Assembly (NCBI RefSeq): GCF_002920915.1
Contig: NZ_PQVF01000003.1
Location: forward strand, 62,001-126,000
DNA length: 64,000 bases
DNA from: Solitalea longa
GTDB taxonomy: Bacteria > Bacteroidota > Bacteroidia > Sphingobacteriales > Sphingobacteriaceae
Direction: 5' to 3'
Made by a program: the position numbers and the translations under genes. Below are positions 16,926 through 25,971 of the stretch, piece by piece. Within the stretch, counting starts at the first letter, position 1; every line of letters starts with the position of its first letter. Under the pieces are notes generated by a model that ran no database searches, was not told the origin of the DNA, and was given only the letters and a program-made list of their open reading frames with translations.

Positions 16926-17750
16926 ATGACAACAAACTATCAAGGTGATCTTTTACAGTCGCGTCCTGACCTGAACACGCCTTACGGTATTTGTAATTTA
17001 AGCGTGATCCCACTTAGGGCAGAACCTAGCGACAAAAGTGAAATAGTTTCCCAATTGCTGTTTGGAGAAACATTTGAAGTTTTGGAACAGAAAGATAACT
17101 GGACCCGTATACATCTTTCATATGATGATTACGAAGGATGGATTAGCTCCAAGCAATTTTCGGGTTTAGAGAAGGAAGAACTAAATGAGATGGAGAACAC
17201 CTTTTCTTATGTCTGTACTTCCCCTTTTAATTTTCTTACCAATGCCTTGGGCCATTCGCATTACCTTTCTCCGGGTTCTACTTTACCTTTATTCAGAGGA
17301 GACACGGTGTTTTTAGGTGGCGAAAAATACTACTTCAAAGGTAAAGCCTATGTTACCGATAGTTATCCCCGCAAGAATATGGAAAGCTTGTTCAGAATGT
17401 TTTTGAACGCGCCTTATTTATGGGGTGGTAGATCAATTTTAGGTATCGACTGCTCAGGCTTTACACAGGTTTGCTTTAAAATTTTAGGAATAAAATTGAA
17501 CCGAGATGCTTATCAACAGGCTGAGCAAGGCGAGTTGGTGAGTTTTATAGCTGAGGGCAAACTGGGTGACCTTGCCTTTTTTGACAATGCGGAAGGACGA
17601 ATTACCCATGTTGGTATTTTGTTAAACAATCATGAGATCATTCATGCCTCAGGCAAAGTTCGGATAGATTCACTAGATCATCAGGGAATATTCAATAACG
17701 AAACACAACAATACTCCCATAAACTGAGAATTATTAAGCGTTTATTGTAA
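16926..17750 (+). CDS. NlpC/P60 cysteine peptidase with SH3-like domains
   Basis: 274 residues. An SH3b-like domain (about 24-80, VIPLRAEPSDKSEIV) and probably a second one precede a C-terminal NlpC/P60 domain. The catalytic set is C176 in GIDCSGFTQ, H228 in THVGILL and H240 in IIHASG. Such enzymes cleave the gamma-D-Glu-meso-DAP bond in peptidoglycan peptides. No signal peptide is evident, which suggests a cytoplasmic role in recycling muropeptides, as in YkfC-type enzymes. Confidence 0.88.
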   Translation: MTTNYQGDLLQSRPDLNTPYGICNLSVIPLRAEPSDKSEIVSQLLFGETFEVLEQKDNWTRIHLSYDDYEGWISSKQFSGLEKEELNEMENTFSYVCTSPFNFLTNALGHSHYLSPGSTLPLFRGDTVFLGGEKYYFKGKAYVTDSYPRKNMESLFRMFLNAPYLWGGRSILGIDCSGFTQVCFKILGIKLNRDAYQQAEQGELVSFIAEGKLGDLAFFDNAEGRITHVGILLNNHEIIHASGKVRIDSLDHQGIFNNETQQYSHKLRIIKRLL

Positions 17751-17760
17751 TCGAACGAAA

Positions 17761-18522
17761 TTATTTGTTTATGGTGATGTGTTTTCTGAATTGATCAATG
17801 CGGTCGGTAGAAGGCTTTAAATGCAGAAATATATAATTGGGTAATTTTTCCCAATGCTCATTATCTAAAGGCTCAGAGGCAATAACCACTGAGCCTTCGT
17901 TTTTTTTCATCCATAGTGTATAGTACTCTTCAAAGCGTTTTGCGCGCTCTTTATTCTTGTCGTTATAAATGCGCCAGGCAAATAACTCATGGTTATTCAT
18001 TAATAAGCTGGTTAGCGAACTGAATTCATATTTATTGGCAAGGATGTTTAAGGAATTAAATATGCCCTGTGATGAAGTATTTTCTGCCTTGTCAACAAGT
18101 TCCTTTAAAAAAAGCTCAGTGTCGGTAACTCCATTATCAATTGCATCATCCATTAAGGAGTGGATGCTTCCATTATGACAAAATGCAAATGAATGGTAAA
18201 AAAAGGGATGGGAACGCTTTTCATCAATTAGAAGGTCTTTGGAAGCTTTCCGGTTGTGAACAATGAATAACTGTGATTGAACATTTTCAACGATCAGTTT
18301 ATAGGAGTTATCCCATGTGTGTTGCTTATCACGCTTATGAATCTCAATCTGGCCATTTTTCACAAATGCGATTCCGCAGCCATCATTATGTTCGCCATGC
18401 GTATCCGGATCTTCAGCCATTTTGCCGTTTTTCGAAAGGTAATGCATCGAGTAGGGGCATAACAACATCTCATCTAAAATAGACGTTGGAGTTAGACTAA
18501 CTTTGGCAAGCATTCGGCACAT
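17761..18522 (-). CDS. Stand-alone class II glutamine amidotransferase (YafJ-like)
   Basis: 253 residues beginning MCRMLAK. After removal of Met, Cys2 is the N-terminal nucleophile of class II amidotransferases. Further conserved pieces are HNDGCGIAF (about 45-53), VHNRKAS (88-94), FCHNGSIH (114-121) and TDTELFLKEL. An overlapping ATG five bases upstream is out of frame. The partner reaction and acceptor are unknown. Convergent with the NlpC/P60 gene. Confidence 0.8.
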   Translation of the reverse strand: MCRMLAKVSLTPTSILDEMLLCPYSMHYLSKNGKMAEDPDTHGEHNDGCGIAFVKNGQIEIHKRDKQHTWDNSYKLIVENVQSQLFIVHNRKASKDLLIDEKRSHPFFYHSFAFCHNGSIHSLMDDAIDNGVTDTELFLKELVDKAENTSSQGIFNSLNILANKYEFSSLTSLLMNNHELFAWRIYNDKNKERAKRFEEYYTLWMKKNEGSVVIASEPLDNEHWEKLPNYIFLHLKPSTDRIDQFRKHITINK

Positions 18523-18570
18523 GCCATAAGTTAATATTTTTGAGCATGCAAAGCAATAGAAGACAAATGC

Positions 18571-18617
18571 AAAGTCGCCGATAGATAAAGCGTGGGAGAT
18601 TTGCTATCGGCGACTTT
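18571..18617 (-). terminator. Hairpin after the GH20 gene
   Basis: A perfect 14-bp stem (AAAGTCGCCGATAG/CTATCGGCGACTTT) with a 19-base loop, 21 bases past the hexosaminidase stop. The T-run on the minus strand is weak. Confidence 0.6.
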
Positions 18618-18638
18618 GAGAACTTTGTAAGCTTTCTA

Positions 18639-21173
18639 TTATGGTCGGCTTATTTTTATAGAGTTTCCAGAGCGGCCTTCGCTATTAAATACTTTAAAGA
18701 TCACAGTTTTCTTATAAGGAACAGGTTCCGTGTAGATTTTACTTTGTTGTGTAGGCTCAGTTCCATCAATGGTATAACGGATGATCAGTCCCGGAATTTG
18801 AACGTTGGCTTCAATCTTTCCATTTATAACCGATGTTCCTGCAGTTGGAATTCGATATTCAAACCCTCCAGCATATTTATTTAAACGTGGTAATTCTCTT
18901 TTGCCAATTATATTTACAAATTCCGACCAGGCTTGCTGATAAAGCTCCGAAGCTTTTTCAGGCGAAGGCTCGTTTGCCCAATCCGGATCTTTTGCCCAGG
19001 CTCTTTCGGCTACCGCTAACAGTTTAGGAAACAGCAAGTATTCAAAACGTTGAGGTGATTTGATCATTTCACTCCAAAGGGGAGCTTGAATGCCCACAAT
19101 GTTTTGTTTTCCAATTTCTGTTAAAGGAGTCTTTCCCTTGATAATCTCTTTGTTTAAAGGTTCTCCACGATCATCTTCCTTCATATTTTTCATGTAATCA
19201 AAAGGAATAAAATCGAATGGTTTGTTGATGTCAAGATAACCGCCCCAGTTTTGACCAATTTCCTTGAAACTCTTGTTGTACGCTAAATCAAGATAGAAAT
19301 TAGTAACACAGGTTAATACCACTTTATAACCAGCATTTGCTAAACGATAGGCCAAATCCTCATTTCCGGTTCCGGCTACATTGTTCCAAACGTCAGTGTG
19401 GAAATTCTCATTGGCAAATTCGGTGTTGGCAATGTATCGGACCCCGCCTTCATTTCTGATTTTTCGCATACCTATTTCTTCCCAACCAGAAAGATAAAGT
19501 TGACGCGATTTGAGCAAGTCGTTTACTTTTTCAAAGTAATAATACCAAAGATCATCGGTGCTTTTAATGTTTTCATTTTTCTCCATCAAGCGCTGAACAG
19601 CGGGAGATTTAGTCCAAACACCACGGGGAACCTCATCACCACCAAAATGAACCGATTTTAAGGGGACACCGGCTTCGTTGTACATTTTAGCAAGTTCATC
19701 AACAACCGTTTGAAGGAACTTATAGGTTGATGGCAAGGCTACATTCATCACATTATCGTTCCAGTGTTGTACTGAGCGATAAACCGATTCATCATTTAAA
19801 TCTCGTAATAAGAATTCTTCAGCTTCGGCTTTTTTACCTTCTTTCATCAAACGCTCATATCGGGCATCCATTGATTTAATAGCTGCGCGAGCATGGCCCG
19901 GCGTTTCAATCTCAGGAATTACAGCAATATGATGTGCGTCTGCATATTTCAAAATTTCAATGAAATCAGCTTTGGTATAATAGCCGCTTCCGCTGGTGTT
20001 GTTAACATCAGCACCTGAACCATAAGACGGTACAATGTTCTTTTTATCATCGAGTGTATGACCACGTTTTGATCCTACTTCTGTTAACTCGGGCAATGCT
20101 GGTATTTCAATGCGCCAGCCTTCATCATCACTAAAATGGAAATGAAGGGTGTTAAACTTATAAAGCGCCATTGCGTCAATCAATTTCAGCACTTCCTGCT
20201 TTTGCTGGAAATTACGCGCTACATCCATCATAAAGCCTCTGAAACCAAAACGAGGTTCATCACTTACGTCCACTCCCTTAATAATTATTTCTGTTGATGG
20301 ATGGCTCCAATAGTCAGGGTCGATTAATGATTTAAGTGATTGTAATCCATAGAAAATACCAGCAGGGGAAGAGGCTGTAACTTTAATTGTTTCGTTAGTA
20401 ACCAACAGTTTATAAGCTTCCTTGGCTAAACCCGGATCAGAATCAAGGATAATTCCTTTACCCTTACCTTCGGTATCAATTTTTAACTTCTTACCTAAAA
20501 TTGAATTTAGATCATTACTAAATAGAATGGCTTCGTTTTCGAATACCTTTGAACTGAAAATAGTGGTGCTGCCATTAATGGTAAACGAACCCTTTGTCTC
20601 ATTATAACTTAGGGGAGTTGGAAATATTTTATTGAGCTTCTCGGCTGCTATATCTTTTATTAGTTGATTATCCTTAAAAGCGACATTTGAAATAGCAAGT
20701 TCTTTCACACTATTATCTACAGTTGAAATAAACTCGAAATCTTTAATGTTGAAGCCTTGTTTAGGAGCATTATCCCAAACCAGGTAAAAACCGGATAGAG
20801 CCTCGCTGAAATTATCCATTTCGCGGTTGGTACTAAGTATGATCTTTTGTGTGGCACCGGCTTCTATGGTTTTAAATTTATCTGTTGGAATGATCTTGTG
20901 AAAATCGCCATTAACTAATGAAGCCGTTAATTCCGGTGCCTCCATCTTTGAAATGTTTCCATTAAAATAAAGCGTCCATCCATTTGCAGGGAAGCTTTCT
21001 TGTCCTTTATTGGTAAAGCTAAGTTCGAATTTTGATGATCTTCGGGGTTGATCATTTTCAATGAGCGTTAATTTCAATGATAAATTGTTTACATCGAAAT
21101 GTTTGGTTTGTGCCCATGTGAAATTCATAATGGTAAATAAAACCAAAAGGAAGGGGAATGATTTTTTTATCAT
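18639..21173 (-). CDS. Secreted beta-N-acetylhexosaminidase, GH20
   Basis: 844 residues with a signal peptide ending ...NFTWAQ. Domains in order: an N-terminal carbohydrate-binding CHB_HEX-like domain (about 25-160), a GH20b domain (about 180-300), a GH20 catalytic barrel (about 305-730), and a small C-terminal CHB_HEX_C-like beta domain. The catalytic pair is D513-E514 in HFGGDEVP, acting by substrate-assisted catalysis on terminal GlcNAc or GalNAc. LHFHFSDDEGWRIEI is another family mark. Likely periplasmic, in chitin or glycan degradation. Confidence 0.93.
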   Translation of the reverse strand: MIKKSFPFLLVLFTIMNFTWAQTKHFDVNNLSLKLTLIENDQPRRSSKFELSFTNKGQESFPANGWTLYFNGNISKMEAPELTASLVNGDFHKIIPTDKFKTIEAGATQKIILSTNREMDNFSEALSGFYLVWDNAPKQGFNIKDFEFISTVDNSVKELAISNVAFKDNQLIKDIAAEKLNKIFPTPLSYNETKGSFTINGSTTIFSSKVFENEAILFSNDLNSILGKKLKIDTEGKGKGIILDSDPGLAKEAYKLLVTNETIKVTASSPAGIFYGLQSLKSLIDPDYWSHPSTEIIIKGVDVSDEPRFGFRGFMMDVARNFQQKQEVLKLIDAMALYKFNTLHFHFSDDEGWRIEIPALPELTEVGSKRGHTLDDKKNIVPSYGSGADVNNTSGSGYYTKADFIEILKYADAHHIAVIPEIETPGHARAAIKSMDARYERLMKEGKKAEAEEFLLRDLNDESVYRSVQHWNDNVMNVALPSTYKFLQTVVDELAKMYNEAGVPLKSVHFGGDEVPRGVWTKSPAVQRLMEKNENIKSTDDLWYYYFEKVNDLLKSRQLYLSGWEEIGMRKIRNEGGVRYIANTEFANENFHTDVWNNVAGTGNEDLAYRLANAGYKVVLTCVTNFYLDLAYNKSFKEIGQNWGGYLDINKPFDFIPFDYMKNMKEDDRGEPLNKEIIKGKTPLTEIGKQNIVGIQAPLWSEMIKSPQRFEYLLFPKLLAVAERAWAKDPDWANEPSPEKASELYQQAWSEFVNIIGKRELPRLNKYAGGFEYRIPTAGTSVINGKIEANVQIPGLIIRYTIDGTEPTQQSKIYTEPVPYKKTVIFKVFNSEGRSGNSIKISRP

Positions 21174-21248
21174 GAATGCAAGTTAGTTTAACTATTTACG
21201 ATTAGTAGGTAAAAAGAGTGTTTTTTACCAATAACTAAAAAAATAATT

Positions 21249-22163
21249 TTAAAAACTTACTTGCCAAACCATTACCAGTTTATCATCACTAACCGAAATC
21301 AGCTCATTGTTATAAGTGTTCCAGATAAGCTTATTTACTGATTTGCTGTGGCTTGCCTCTTTAGAAATATCTATTTTATGGTAAAGCTTAAAGTCGTTGT
21401 TACCCCATATTTTTATGCTTTTATCCATGCTGGCAGTAGCAAAATAAGGCTGTGTTGGATGGAAAGCAATATGGTTGACAGCGTACATATGGGCAGCAAT
21501 GTTAAACTTCAGATCATATTCAGAGCCCACATTCCAAATTTTCAACTGAGCATCTCGTGATCCCGAAATCAAATAATTTCCATCCGGTGCATACTGCAAG
21601 GTAAATACGGGCATGGTATGGCCATGGATTTCTTTTAATAATGAAAAATCATCCATGTCAAAAATTCGAATAATATTGTCTTTTCCGGCCAATGCCATGT
21701 GTTTTTCATCAGGGCTAATGGCAATAGCTCGTATCGTTTGATCGGAGATCTTTATTGAATAGATCTTTTCGAAATTGTCTAACGACCAAATACCAAGCTG
21801 TCCATCTTCAGAAGCTGTGTATAGCTGATTTAAACGTTTTGAAGATTTTATATCGAATACAGGTTTGGTATGAAAAGCTAATACAGCCTTTACTTTCTGC
21901 TCTTCAAAATCAAAAACAGAAACGTTGCCTCTTCGCTCGCCGACTGCTAAAATATTAGCGCCAAATGTTGGAGCATGAAGGGCATAGATTGAACTTTGAA
22001 CAGGCATAAGTACCTTAACAAATCCCATCTTTTTTAAACTCCATTCAACTACGCCAAGGTCATTTCCACCTGTAAAGAAAATATGTTCTTTCTGGGAGTT
22101 CTCAATTGTAAAAATAGGGTTTCGATGGCCTGGTAAAAGGGCTTTTAGTTTAACTTCGGGCAT
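21249..22163 (-). CDS. WD40-repeat beta-propeller protein
   Basis: 304 residues made of about six or seven WD40 blades, for example SASEDG-like turns and the clear repeat GHTMPVFTLQYAPDG...LKIWN and KSIKIWG. No signal peptide, so probably a cytoplasmic scaffold. It follows hisIE on the same strand after a 74-base gap containing tatagccc/gggctat words, and may be transcribed by read-through from the histidine operon. Function unknown. Confidence 0.8.
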   Translation of the reverse strand: MPEVKLKALLPGHRNPIFTIENSQKEHIFFTGGNDLGVVEWSLKKMGFVKVLMPVQSSIYALHAPTFGANILAVGERRGNVSVFDFEEQKVKAVLAFHTKPVFDIKSSKRLNQLYTASEDGQLGIWSLDNFEKIYSIKISDQTIRAIAISPDEKHMALAGKDNIIRIFDMDDFSLLKEIHGHTMPVFTLQYAPDGNYLISGSRDAQLKIWNVGSEYDLKFNIAAHMYAVNHIAFHPTQPYFATASMDKSIKIWGNNDFKLYHKIDISKEASHSKSVNKLIWNTYNNELISVSDDKLVMVWQVSF

Positions 22164-22237
22164 ATTTATTGGTGGAAAAGAGTTTATAATCTATAGCCCT
22201 CGGGAATTTCTATGGACTATAGACTATGGGCTATCAA

Positions 22238-22825
22238 CTATTTATGTCTTTTTTCTAGATTTTGAGCAATTTCAGTTAATGAAAGCCCTTTTTCGCGAAG
22301 CAAAACTATTAAATGGAAAACAAGATCAGAAGCTTCGTTAATTAAATCTTCACGTGTTTCATTCAGTGCGGCAATAACCGTTTCAACACCTTCTTCACCA
22401 ACTTTTTGGGCAATTTTATTTAAGCCTTTTTGGCGTAGTTTGTTAATATATGAGCCCTCCTGAGGGTTTTCGAAACGATCTTTTACTATGTTTTCCAGTT
22501 CAAAGATGAAGTTTTGATTGTATTCGGTAAAGAAACAGCTTCTTGATCCGGTATGGCAAGTTGGGCCCATCGGATTGGCTTTGATTAAAATGGTGTCATT
22601 ATCGCAATCTTCATGAATACTTACCACATTTAAAAAATTGCCACTCTCTTCACCTTTGGTCCACAAGCGATTTTTTGAGCGAGAAAAAAAAGTAACCCTA
22701 TTTTCGTCTTTGGTTTTTTCATATGCTTCGGTATTCATATAACCTAACATTAAAACCTCAAGTGTTTGGCTGTCCTGAATAACGGCAGGAACTAATCCGT
22801 TTATATCTTTTGAAAAATCGATCAT
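22238..22825 (-). CDS. hisI: Bifunctional phosphoribosyl-AMP cyclohydrolase / phosphoribosyl-ATP pyrophosphatase HisIE
   Basis: 195 residues. The HisI part holds the metal-binding segment EDCDNDTILIKANP and GPTCHTGSRSCFF. The HisE part (about 105-195) is helical with GEEGVETVIAALNETREDLINEASDL. It performs steps 2 and 3 of histidine synthesis. It is the last his gene of the operon, 41 bases after hisF. Confidence 0.96.
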   Translation of the reverse strand: MIDFSKDINGLVPAVIQDSQTLEVLMLGYMNTEAYEKTKDENRVTFFSRSKNRLWTKGEESGNFLNVVSIHEDCDNDTILIKANPMGPTCHTGSRSCFFTEYNQNFIFELENIVKDRFENPQEGSYINKLRQKGLNKIAQKVGEEGVETVIAALNETREDLINEASDLVFHLIVLLREKGLSLTEIAQNLEKRHK

Positions 22826-22866
22826 GTTTTTTGTTAACTGCTAAAGCGAAATTTTATATAATTATT

Positions 22867-24009
22867 TTATCTCACTACAATACCTTGTTTCTTTAACTCC
22901 GCTTTTAGGTCGGGGATTAGTATTTCGCCATAATGAAATACGGAAGCAGCCAAAGCAGCATCAACATTTGTTTTGTTGAATACCTCAGCAAAATGCTCCA
23001 TATTTCCGGCACCACCTGAGGCAATTAATGGAATGGTCAGCCATTGATTGATTTCGCCTAGTAGCTCACAATCGAAACCGTTCTTAGTACCATCGTGGTC
23101 CATACTGGTTAAAAGGATCTCGCCGGCACCCCGATCTTGTACTTCTTTGATCCAATTCTGTGTTTGCAATTCGGTAGGCAAACGACCTCCGTTTAAATGA
23201 ACGATATGCCCATTGTTTAGCCTTTTGGTGTCAACTGCAACTACAATAAACTGGCTCCCAAAACTATCAGCAAATTCGTTAATTAATTGAGGGTTACGAA
23301 CAGCTGCTGAATTAACAGATACTTTATCAGCGCCTGCATTTAACAAGAGATCAGCATCAGCCAACTCGTTGATACCTCCGCCAATGGTAAAAGGAATGTT
23401 AATGTTACGGGCAATGTTTTTTACCAACTCGGCTAAGGTTTTTCGTTTCTCATGGGTGGCTGTAATATCCAGAAAAACCAATTCATCAGCTCCTTGTTCA
23501 GAGTATTGTATGGCCAATTCTACAGGATCTCCGGCATCACGAAGTTCTACGAAATTTATCCCCTTAACAGTTCTTCCGTCTTTTACGTCGAGGCAAGGGA
23601 TTATACGTTTGGCGAGGCCCCCTTGCCCCCTAAAGGGGGAATTGGCAATTGCTATATGTTCTTTAATTTTTTCAATCACTTTTTCAGTTTGTTTAATCAC
23701 CTGATTATTTGTAAATCGTATTGTTCTAATTCCATTAAATAAAAGCTCCCTATCTCTTTCTTGATCATATAAGATTTGTTCGGAATTATTATGAATAGAA
23801 CCATCTACTTCAATAATTAATCGAGCCGCATGACAATAAAAATCTGCAATGAAATTGGCAATAGGATGTTGGCGTCGAAACTTAACTCCTAATTGATTCT
23901 TTGCTAGGTAATTCCAGAGAACAGATTCTGCTTCAGTAGGACTCGTTCTATGCTTTTTAGCATTAATGAAATTTATCCCCTTAGCCCCCATAAACATTTC
24001 GTTTTTCAT
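22867..24009 (-). CDS. hisF: DUF559 endonuclease-like domain fused in frame to imidazole glycerol phosphate synthase subunit HisF
   Basis: 380 residues, about 130 longer than normal HisF. Residues 1-118 are a complete DUF559 domain ([33 protein letters not shown]), a Vsr-like PD-(D/E)xK nuclease fold. Residues 122-131 ([10 protein letters not shown]) are translated from the inserted element's terminal repeat. HisF begins at L132, its normal codon 2, as [14 protein letters not shown] with the catalytic Asp at D141. The normal Met has been replaced by Gly131, so HisF can only start inside the element: at ATG 24009 as a fusion, or possibly at GTG 23679, giving a 21-residue extension. HisF makes IGP and AICAR from PRFAR with ammonia from HisH. 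Confidence 0.9.
   Translation of the reverse strand: MKNEMFMGAKGINFINAKKHRTSPTEAESVLWNYLAKNQLGVKFRRQHPIANFIADFYCHAARLIIEVDGSIHNNSEQILYDQERDRELLFNGIRTIRFTNNQVIKQTEKVIEKIKEHIAIANSPFRGQGGLAKRIIPCLDVKDGRTVKGINFVELRDAGDPVELAIQYSEQGADELVFLDITATHEKRKTLAELVKNIARNINIPFTIGGGINELADADLLLNAGADKVSVNSAAVRNPQLINEFADSFGSQFIVVAVDTKRLNNGHIVHLNGGRLPTELQTQNWIKEVQDRGAGEILLTSMDHDGTKNGFDCELLGEINQWLTIPLIASGGAGNMEHFAEVFNKTNVDAALAASVFHYGEILIPDLKAELKKQGIVVR
23616..23643. repeat. Terminal inverted repeat, hisF-side end of the DUF559 element
   Basis: 28 bp, starts GGCCCCC, core CCCCCTAAAGGGGG, ends AATT. It is translated as NSPFRGQGG in the fusion protein. Confidence 0.75.
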
Positions 24010-24023
24010 ACACTTAGAATAGC

Positions 24024-24051
24024 AAAGTCCCCTTTAGGGGATTTAGGGGCC
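24024..24051. repeat. Terminal inverted repeat, hisA-side end of the DUF559 element
   Basis: 28 bp; its reverse complement starts GGCCCC, has core CCCCTAAAGGGG and ends TTT. It abuts the hisA stop codon TAA (24054-24052). Confidence 0.75.
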
Positions 24052-24801
24052 TTACAACGCAACTAACGACTGTAAATTCCAGTGTTTTATTTCTTCGATA
24101 CTAACCTTACCTTCATAAATAGCTTTGCCAACAACAGCTGCCTCACATTTAATTTCTTTCAGTTCTTCCAAATCATGGATAGAACTAACACCGCCTGAAG
24201 CTATTAATTTGATGAATGGCTTATGATCTAACAGTTTTTTATATAGTTCAACACCGCTGCCGGTAAGTTTACCGTCTTTGGCAATGTCGGTACATAAGAA
24301 GCGGAAAAAGCCGAGGTTGGTACAGCGGTCAATATAATCCATTAGCTTAATAGGCGAAGACTCCATCCAACCTGAATACTTGATCACCTCATCTAAAACA
24401 TCAATAGCAACAACCACCTGATCAGAGCACTGATATTGTCCGCATACTTCTTTGCTTAGGTTCTCCAAAAAACTAGGATCGGTAATAGCCTGGGTGCCTA
24501 CAATTACACGGTGAAATCCAATGGTTAATAATTCTTTCACCTTATCTATGCTTCGCACCCCACCGCCATATTGGACTTTTATATCATATTTTTTGATAGC
24601 ATTTAAAACATATTGCTGATTACTGAAGTCGCCTTTAGCGCCATTAAGGTCAATAATATGAACAAACTGAGTTCCTGCCGAAATGTATTTTTCAAGCATT
24701 TCTTCCAGGCTAACATCATAAACAGTTTTATCGTCGTATTTCCCTTCACGAAGGCGTACAACTTTTTTGTCCAGGATGTCGATTGCAGGTATAACGTACA
24801 T
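24052..24801 (-). CDS. hisA: Phosphoribosylformimino-AICAR ribotide isomerase HisA
   Basis: 249 residues, beta/alpha barrel. The N-terminus MYVIPAIDILDKKVVRLREG carries the catalytic Asp (D8), and YGGGVRSIDKVKELL and LIASGGVSSIHDL are the two phosphate-binding half-barrel motifs. It isomerises ProFAR to PRFAR. It lies 17 bases after hicB and directly before the DUF559 element. Confidence 0.96.
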   Translation of the reverse strand: MYVIPAIDILDKKVVRLREGKYDDKTVYDVSLEEMLEKYISAGTQFVHIIDLNGAKGDFSNQQYVLNAIKKYDIKVQYGGGVRSIDKVKELLTIGFHRVIVGTQAITDPSFLENLSKEVCGQYQCSDQVVVAIDVLDEVIKYSGWMESSPIKLMDYIDRCTNLGFFRFLCTDIAKDGKLTGSGVELYKKLLDHKPFIKLIASGGVSSIHDLEELKEIKCEAAVVGKAIYEGKVSIEEIKHWNLQSLVAL

Positions 24802-24818
24802 GTTTAAGTTTTTTAGTT

Positions 24819-25031
24819 TTAAGCAAATATTAATTTACCCTTAGGCTCAGGAATAGGTCTTCCAAGCTCTTTGGCTGTTTCAATCCATTGATCAATTACT
24901 ATATGAACATTTTCTAATGCCATTTGATGACTTTCTCCATCAGCCATACATCCAGGCAATTCCGGAACTTCTGCAATAAATGAATTATCGGTTTCGCTCC
25001 AGTAGATAATTATTTCATATTTAGTTTTCAT
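24819..25031 (-). CDS. hicB: HicB-family antitoxin
   Basis: 70 residues. The segment YWSETDNSFIAEVPELPGCMADGESHQMALENV is the typical HicB partial RNase-H-like fold. There is no room for a separate C-terminal DNA-binding domain, so this is the short form. It overlaps hicA by 11 bases. It would neutralise HicA. The pair sits inside the histidine operon between hisH and hisA. Confidence 0.88.
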   Translation of the reverse strand: MKTKYEIIIYWSETDNSFIAEVPELPGCMADGESHQMALENVHIVIDQWIETAKELGRPIPEPKGKLIFA

Positions 25032-25281
25032 CTTTTAAGAGTTTATATTTTGTAATCAATTCTCTTACTTGTTTAACCTGATAAGGTTTTGCCTTGCCAT
25101 CTTTAGGCTGTAAGTTGATTATTTCTGAAATATCTTCTTTGTAAAATATATAATGACTTCCTCCAGAGTTTCTTTGAATAAAGTTCAATTTTAATAAAAG
25201 CTTTACAAGATCATCAAAATCAATGTTGTTATCTGAATTCCCTGAAAGTATCTTATTAATTAGTTTTTGAAATTTACTCAT
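25021..25281 (-). CDS. hicA: HicA-family mRNA interferase toxin
   Basis: 86 residues. The C-terminal dsRBD-like part GGSHYIFYKED with its conserved His, followed by KPYQVKQVRELI, is typical of HicA, which cleaves mRNA. The N-terminal 25 residues are a helical extension. Gene order hicA-hicB with overlap is canonical. It starts 9 bases after the hisH stop, so it is probably transcribed with the histidine genes unless an internal promoter exists. Confidence 0.88.
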   Translation of the reverse strand: MSKFQKLINKILSGNSDNNIDFDDLVKLLLKLNFIQRNSGGSHYIFYKEDISEIINLQPKDGKAKPYQVKQVRELITKYKLLKDEN

Positions 25282-25290
25282 TTACTACAC

Positions 25291-25971
25291 TTACAATTTT
25301 GCAAAATTCAGTAATAGCTGCTCACCGGCTTTACCCGATTTTTCGGGGTGAAACTGAACTCCAAAATAATTATTTTTTTGTATTGATGAAGCGAATGTTA
25401 ATCCGTAATCGCTTGTGGCTAAGCTATATTCACTACTGTTTTCGAGATAAAATGAATGTACAAAATAGAAATAGCTGCCTTGTTCAATGTCTTTAAAAAG
25501 TGTGGCCACATTTACCGCATTTACACTGTTCCAGCCCATGTGGGGTATTTTAAGGCTCTTATCGGTGAACTTCAATGTTTTAATTGGGATGATATCTAAC
25601 AATGGCGTTTCACCCTCTTCAGAAAATGTTGAAAGTAATTGCATTCCCAAACATATTCCTAAAACAGGCTTTGAAGTCTGCTTTAGCAAAGGAATTAAAC
25701 CGGTGGCATTCAGTTGTTTCATGGCCGGACTAGCGTGTCCCACACCCGGTATGATATAACGCTCGCAAGTATCAAAATCTGATACAGTGTTGATAATTTT
25801 ATAGCTGATACTCAGGCGATCAAGTGCACTGCAAAGCGAAAAGATATTTCCTGCTCCGTAGTTAACAATACCGATGCCCCCCAGATCCCTAAAGGGGGAA
25901 TTGGTTGATGCTTGCTGTTCTTTTATTTCTTCAATCACTTTTTCTGAATTTAAAATATCTGAAATAGTCAA
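25291..25971 (-). CDS. hisH: Imidazole glycerol phosphate synthase glutaminase subunit HisH, with element-derived N-terminus and no ATG
   Basis: HisH proper starts at its normal codon 2 as IGIVNYGAGNIFSL; the nucleophile Cys lies in GICLGMQLL and the C-terminal His-Glu in FHPEKSG. It supplies ammonia to HisF. The normal Met codon is gone: Gly encoded by an inserted element precedes Ile. The frame upstream has no ATG; possible starts are TTG at 25971 or GTG at 25938. From GTG the extension is 21 residues, VIEEIKEQ...NSPFRDLGG, the same length as the matching tail in the DUF559-HisF fusion (14 of 21 residues identical). Confidence 0.9.
   Translation of the reverse strand: MTISDILNSEKVIEEIKEQQASTNSPFRDLGGIGIVNYGAGNIFSLCSALDRLSISYKIINTVSDFDTCERYIIPGVGHASPAMKQLNATGLIPLLKQTSKPVLGICLGMQLLSTFSEEGETPLLDIIPIKTLKFTDKSLKIPHMGWNSVNAVNVATLFKDIEQGSYFYFVHSFYLENSSEYSLATSDYGLTFASSIQKNNYFGVQFHPEKSGKAGEQLLLNFAKL

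Larger units (their letters stand above)
23616..24051 (-). mobile_element. Candidate DUF559 mobile element with terminal inverted repeats, inserted between hisA and hisF
   Basis: About 435 bp. The left end (23616-23643) and the right end (24024-24051) are inverted copies matching at 20 of 28 positions. Both begin GGCCCC and both contain the near-palindrome CCCCTAAAGGGG. The interior holds one gene, a DUF559 nuclease-like domain, whose frame has no stop and runs out through the end. The outer edge touches the hisA stop codon on one side and codon 2 of hisF on the other. A 119-bp relative lies at 25876-25994. No target duplication can be identified with confidence. Confidence 0.7.

Noticed and set aside
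22867-24009. DUF559-HisF fusion as an assembly or frameshift artefact
   Set aside because: The joint lies exactly at an element end, and an independent copy of the same end makes the same in-frame joint with HisH.
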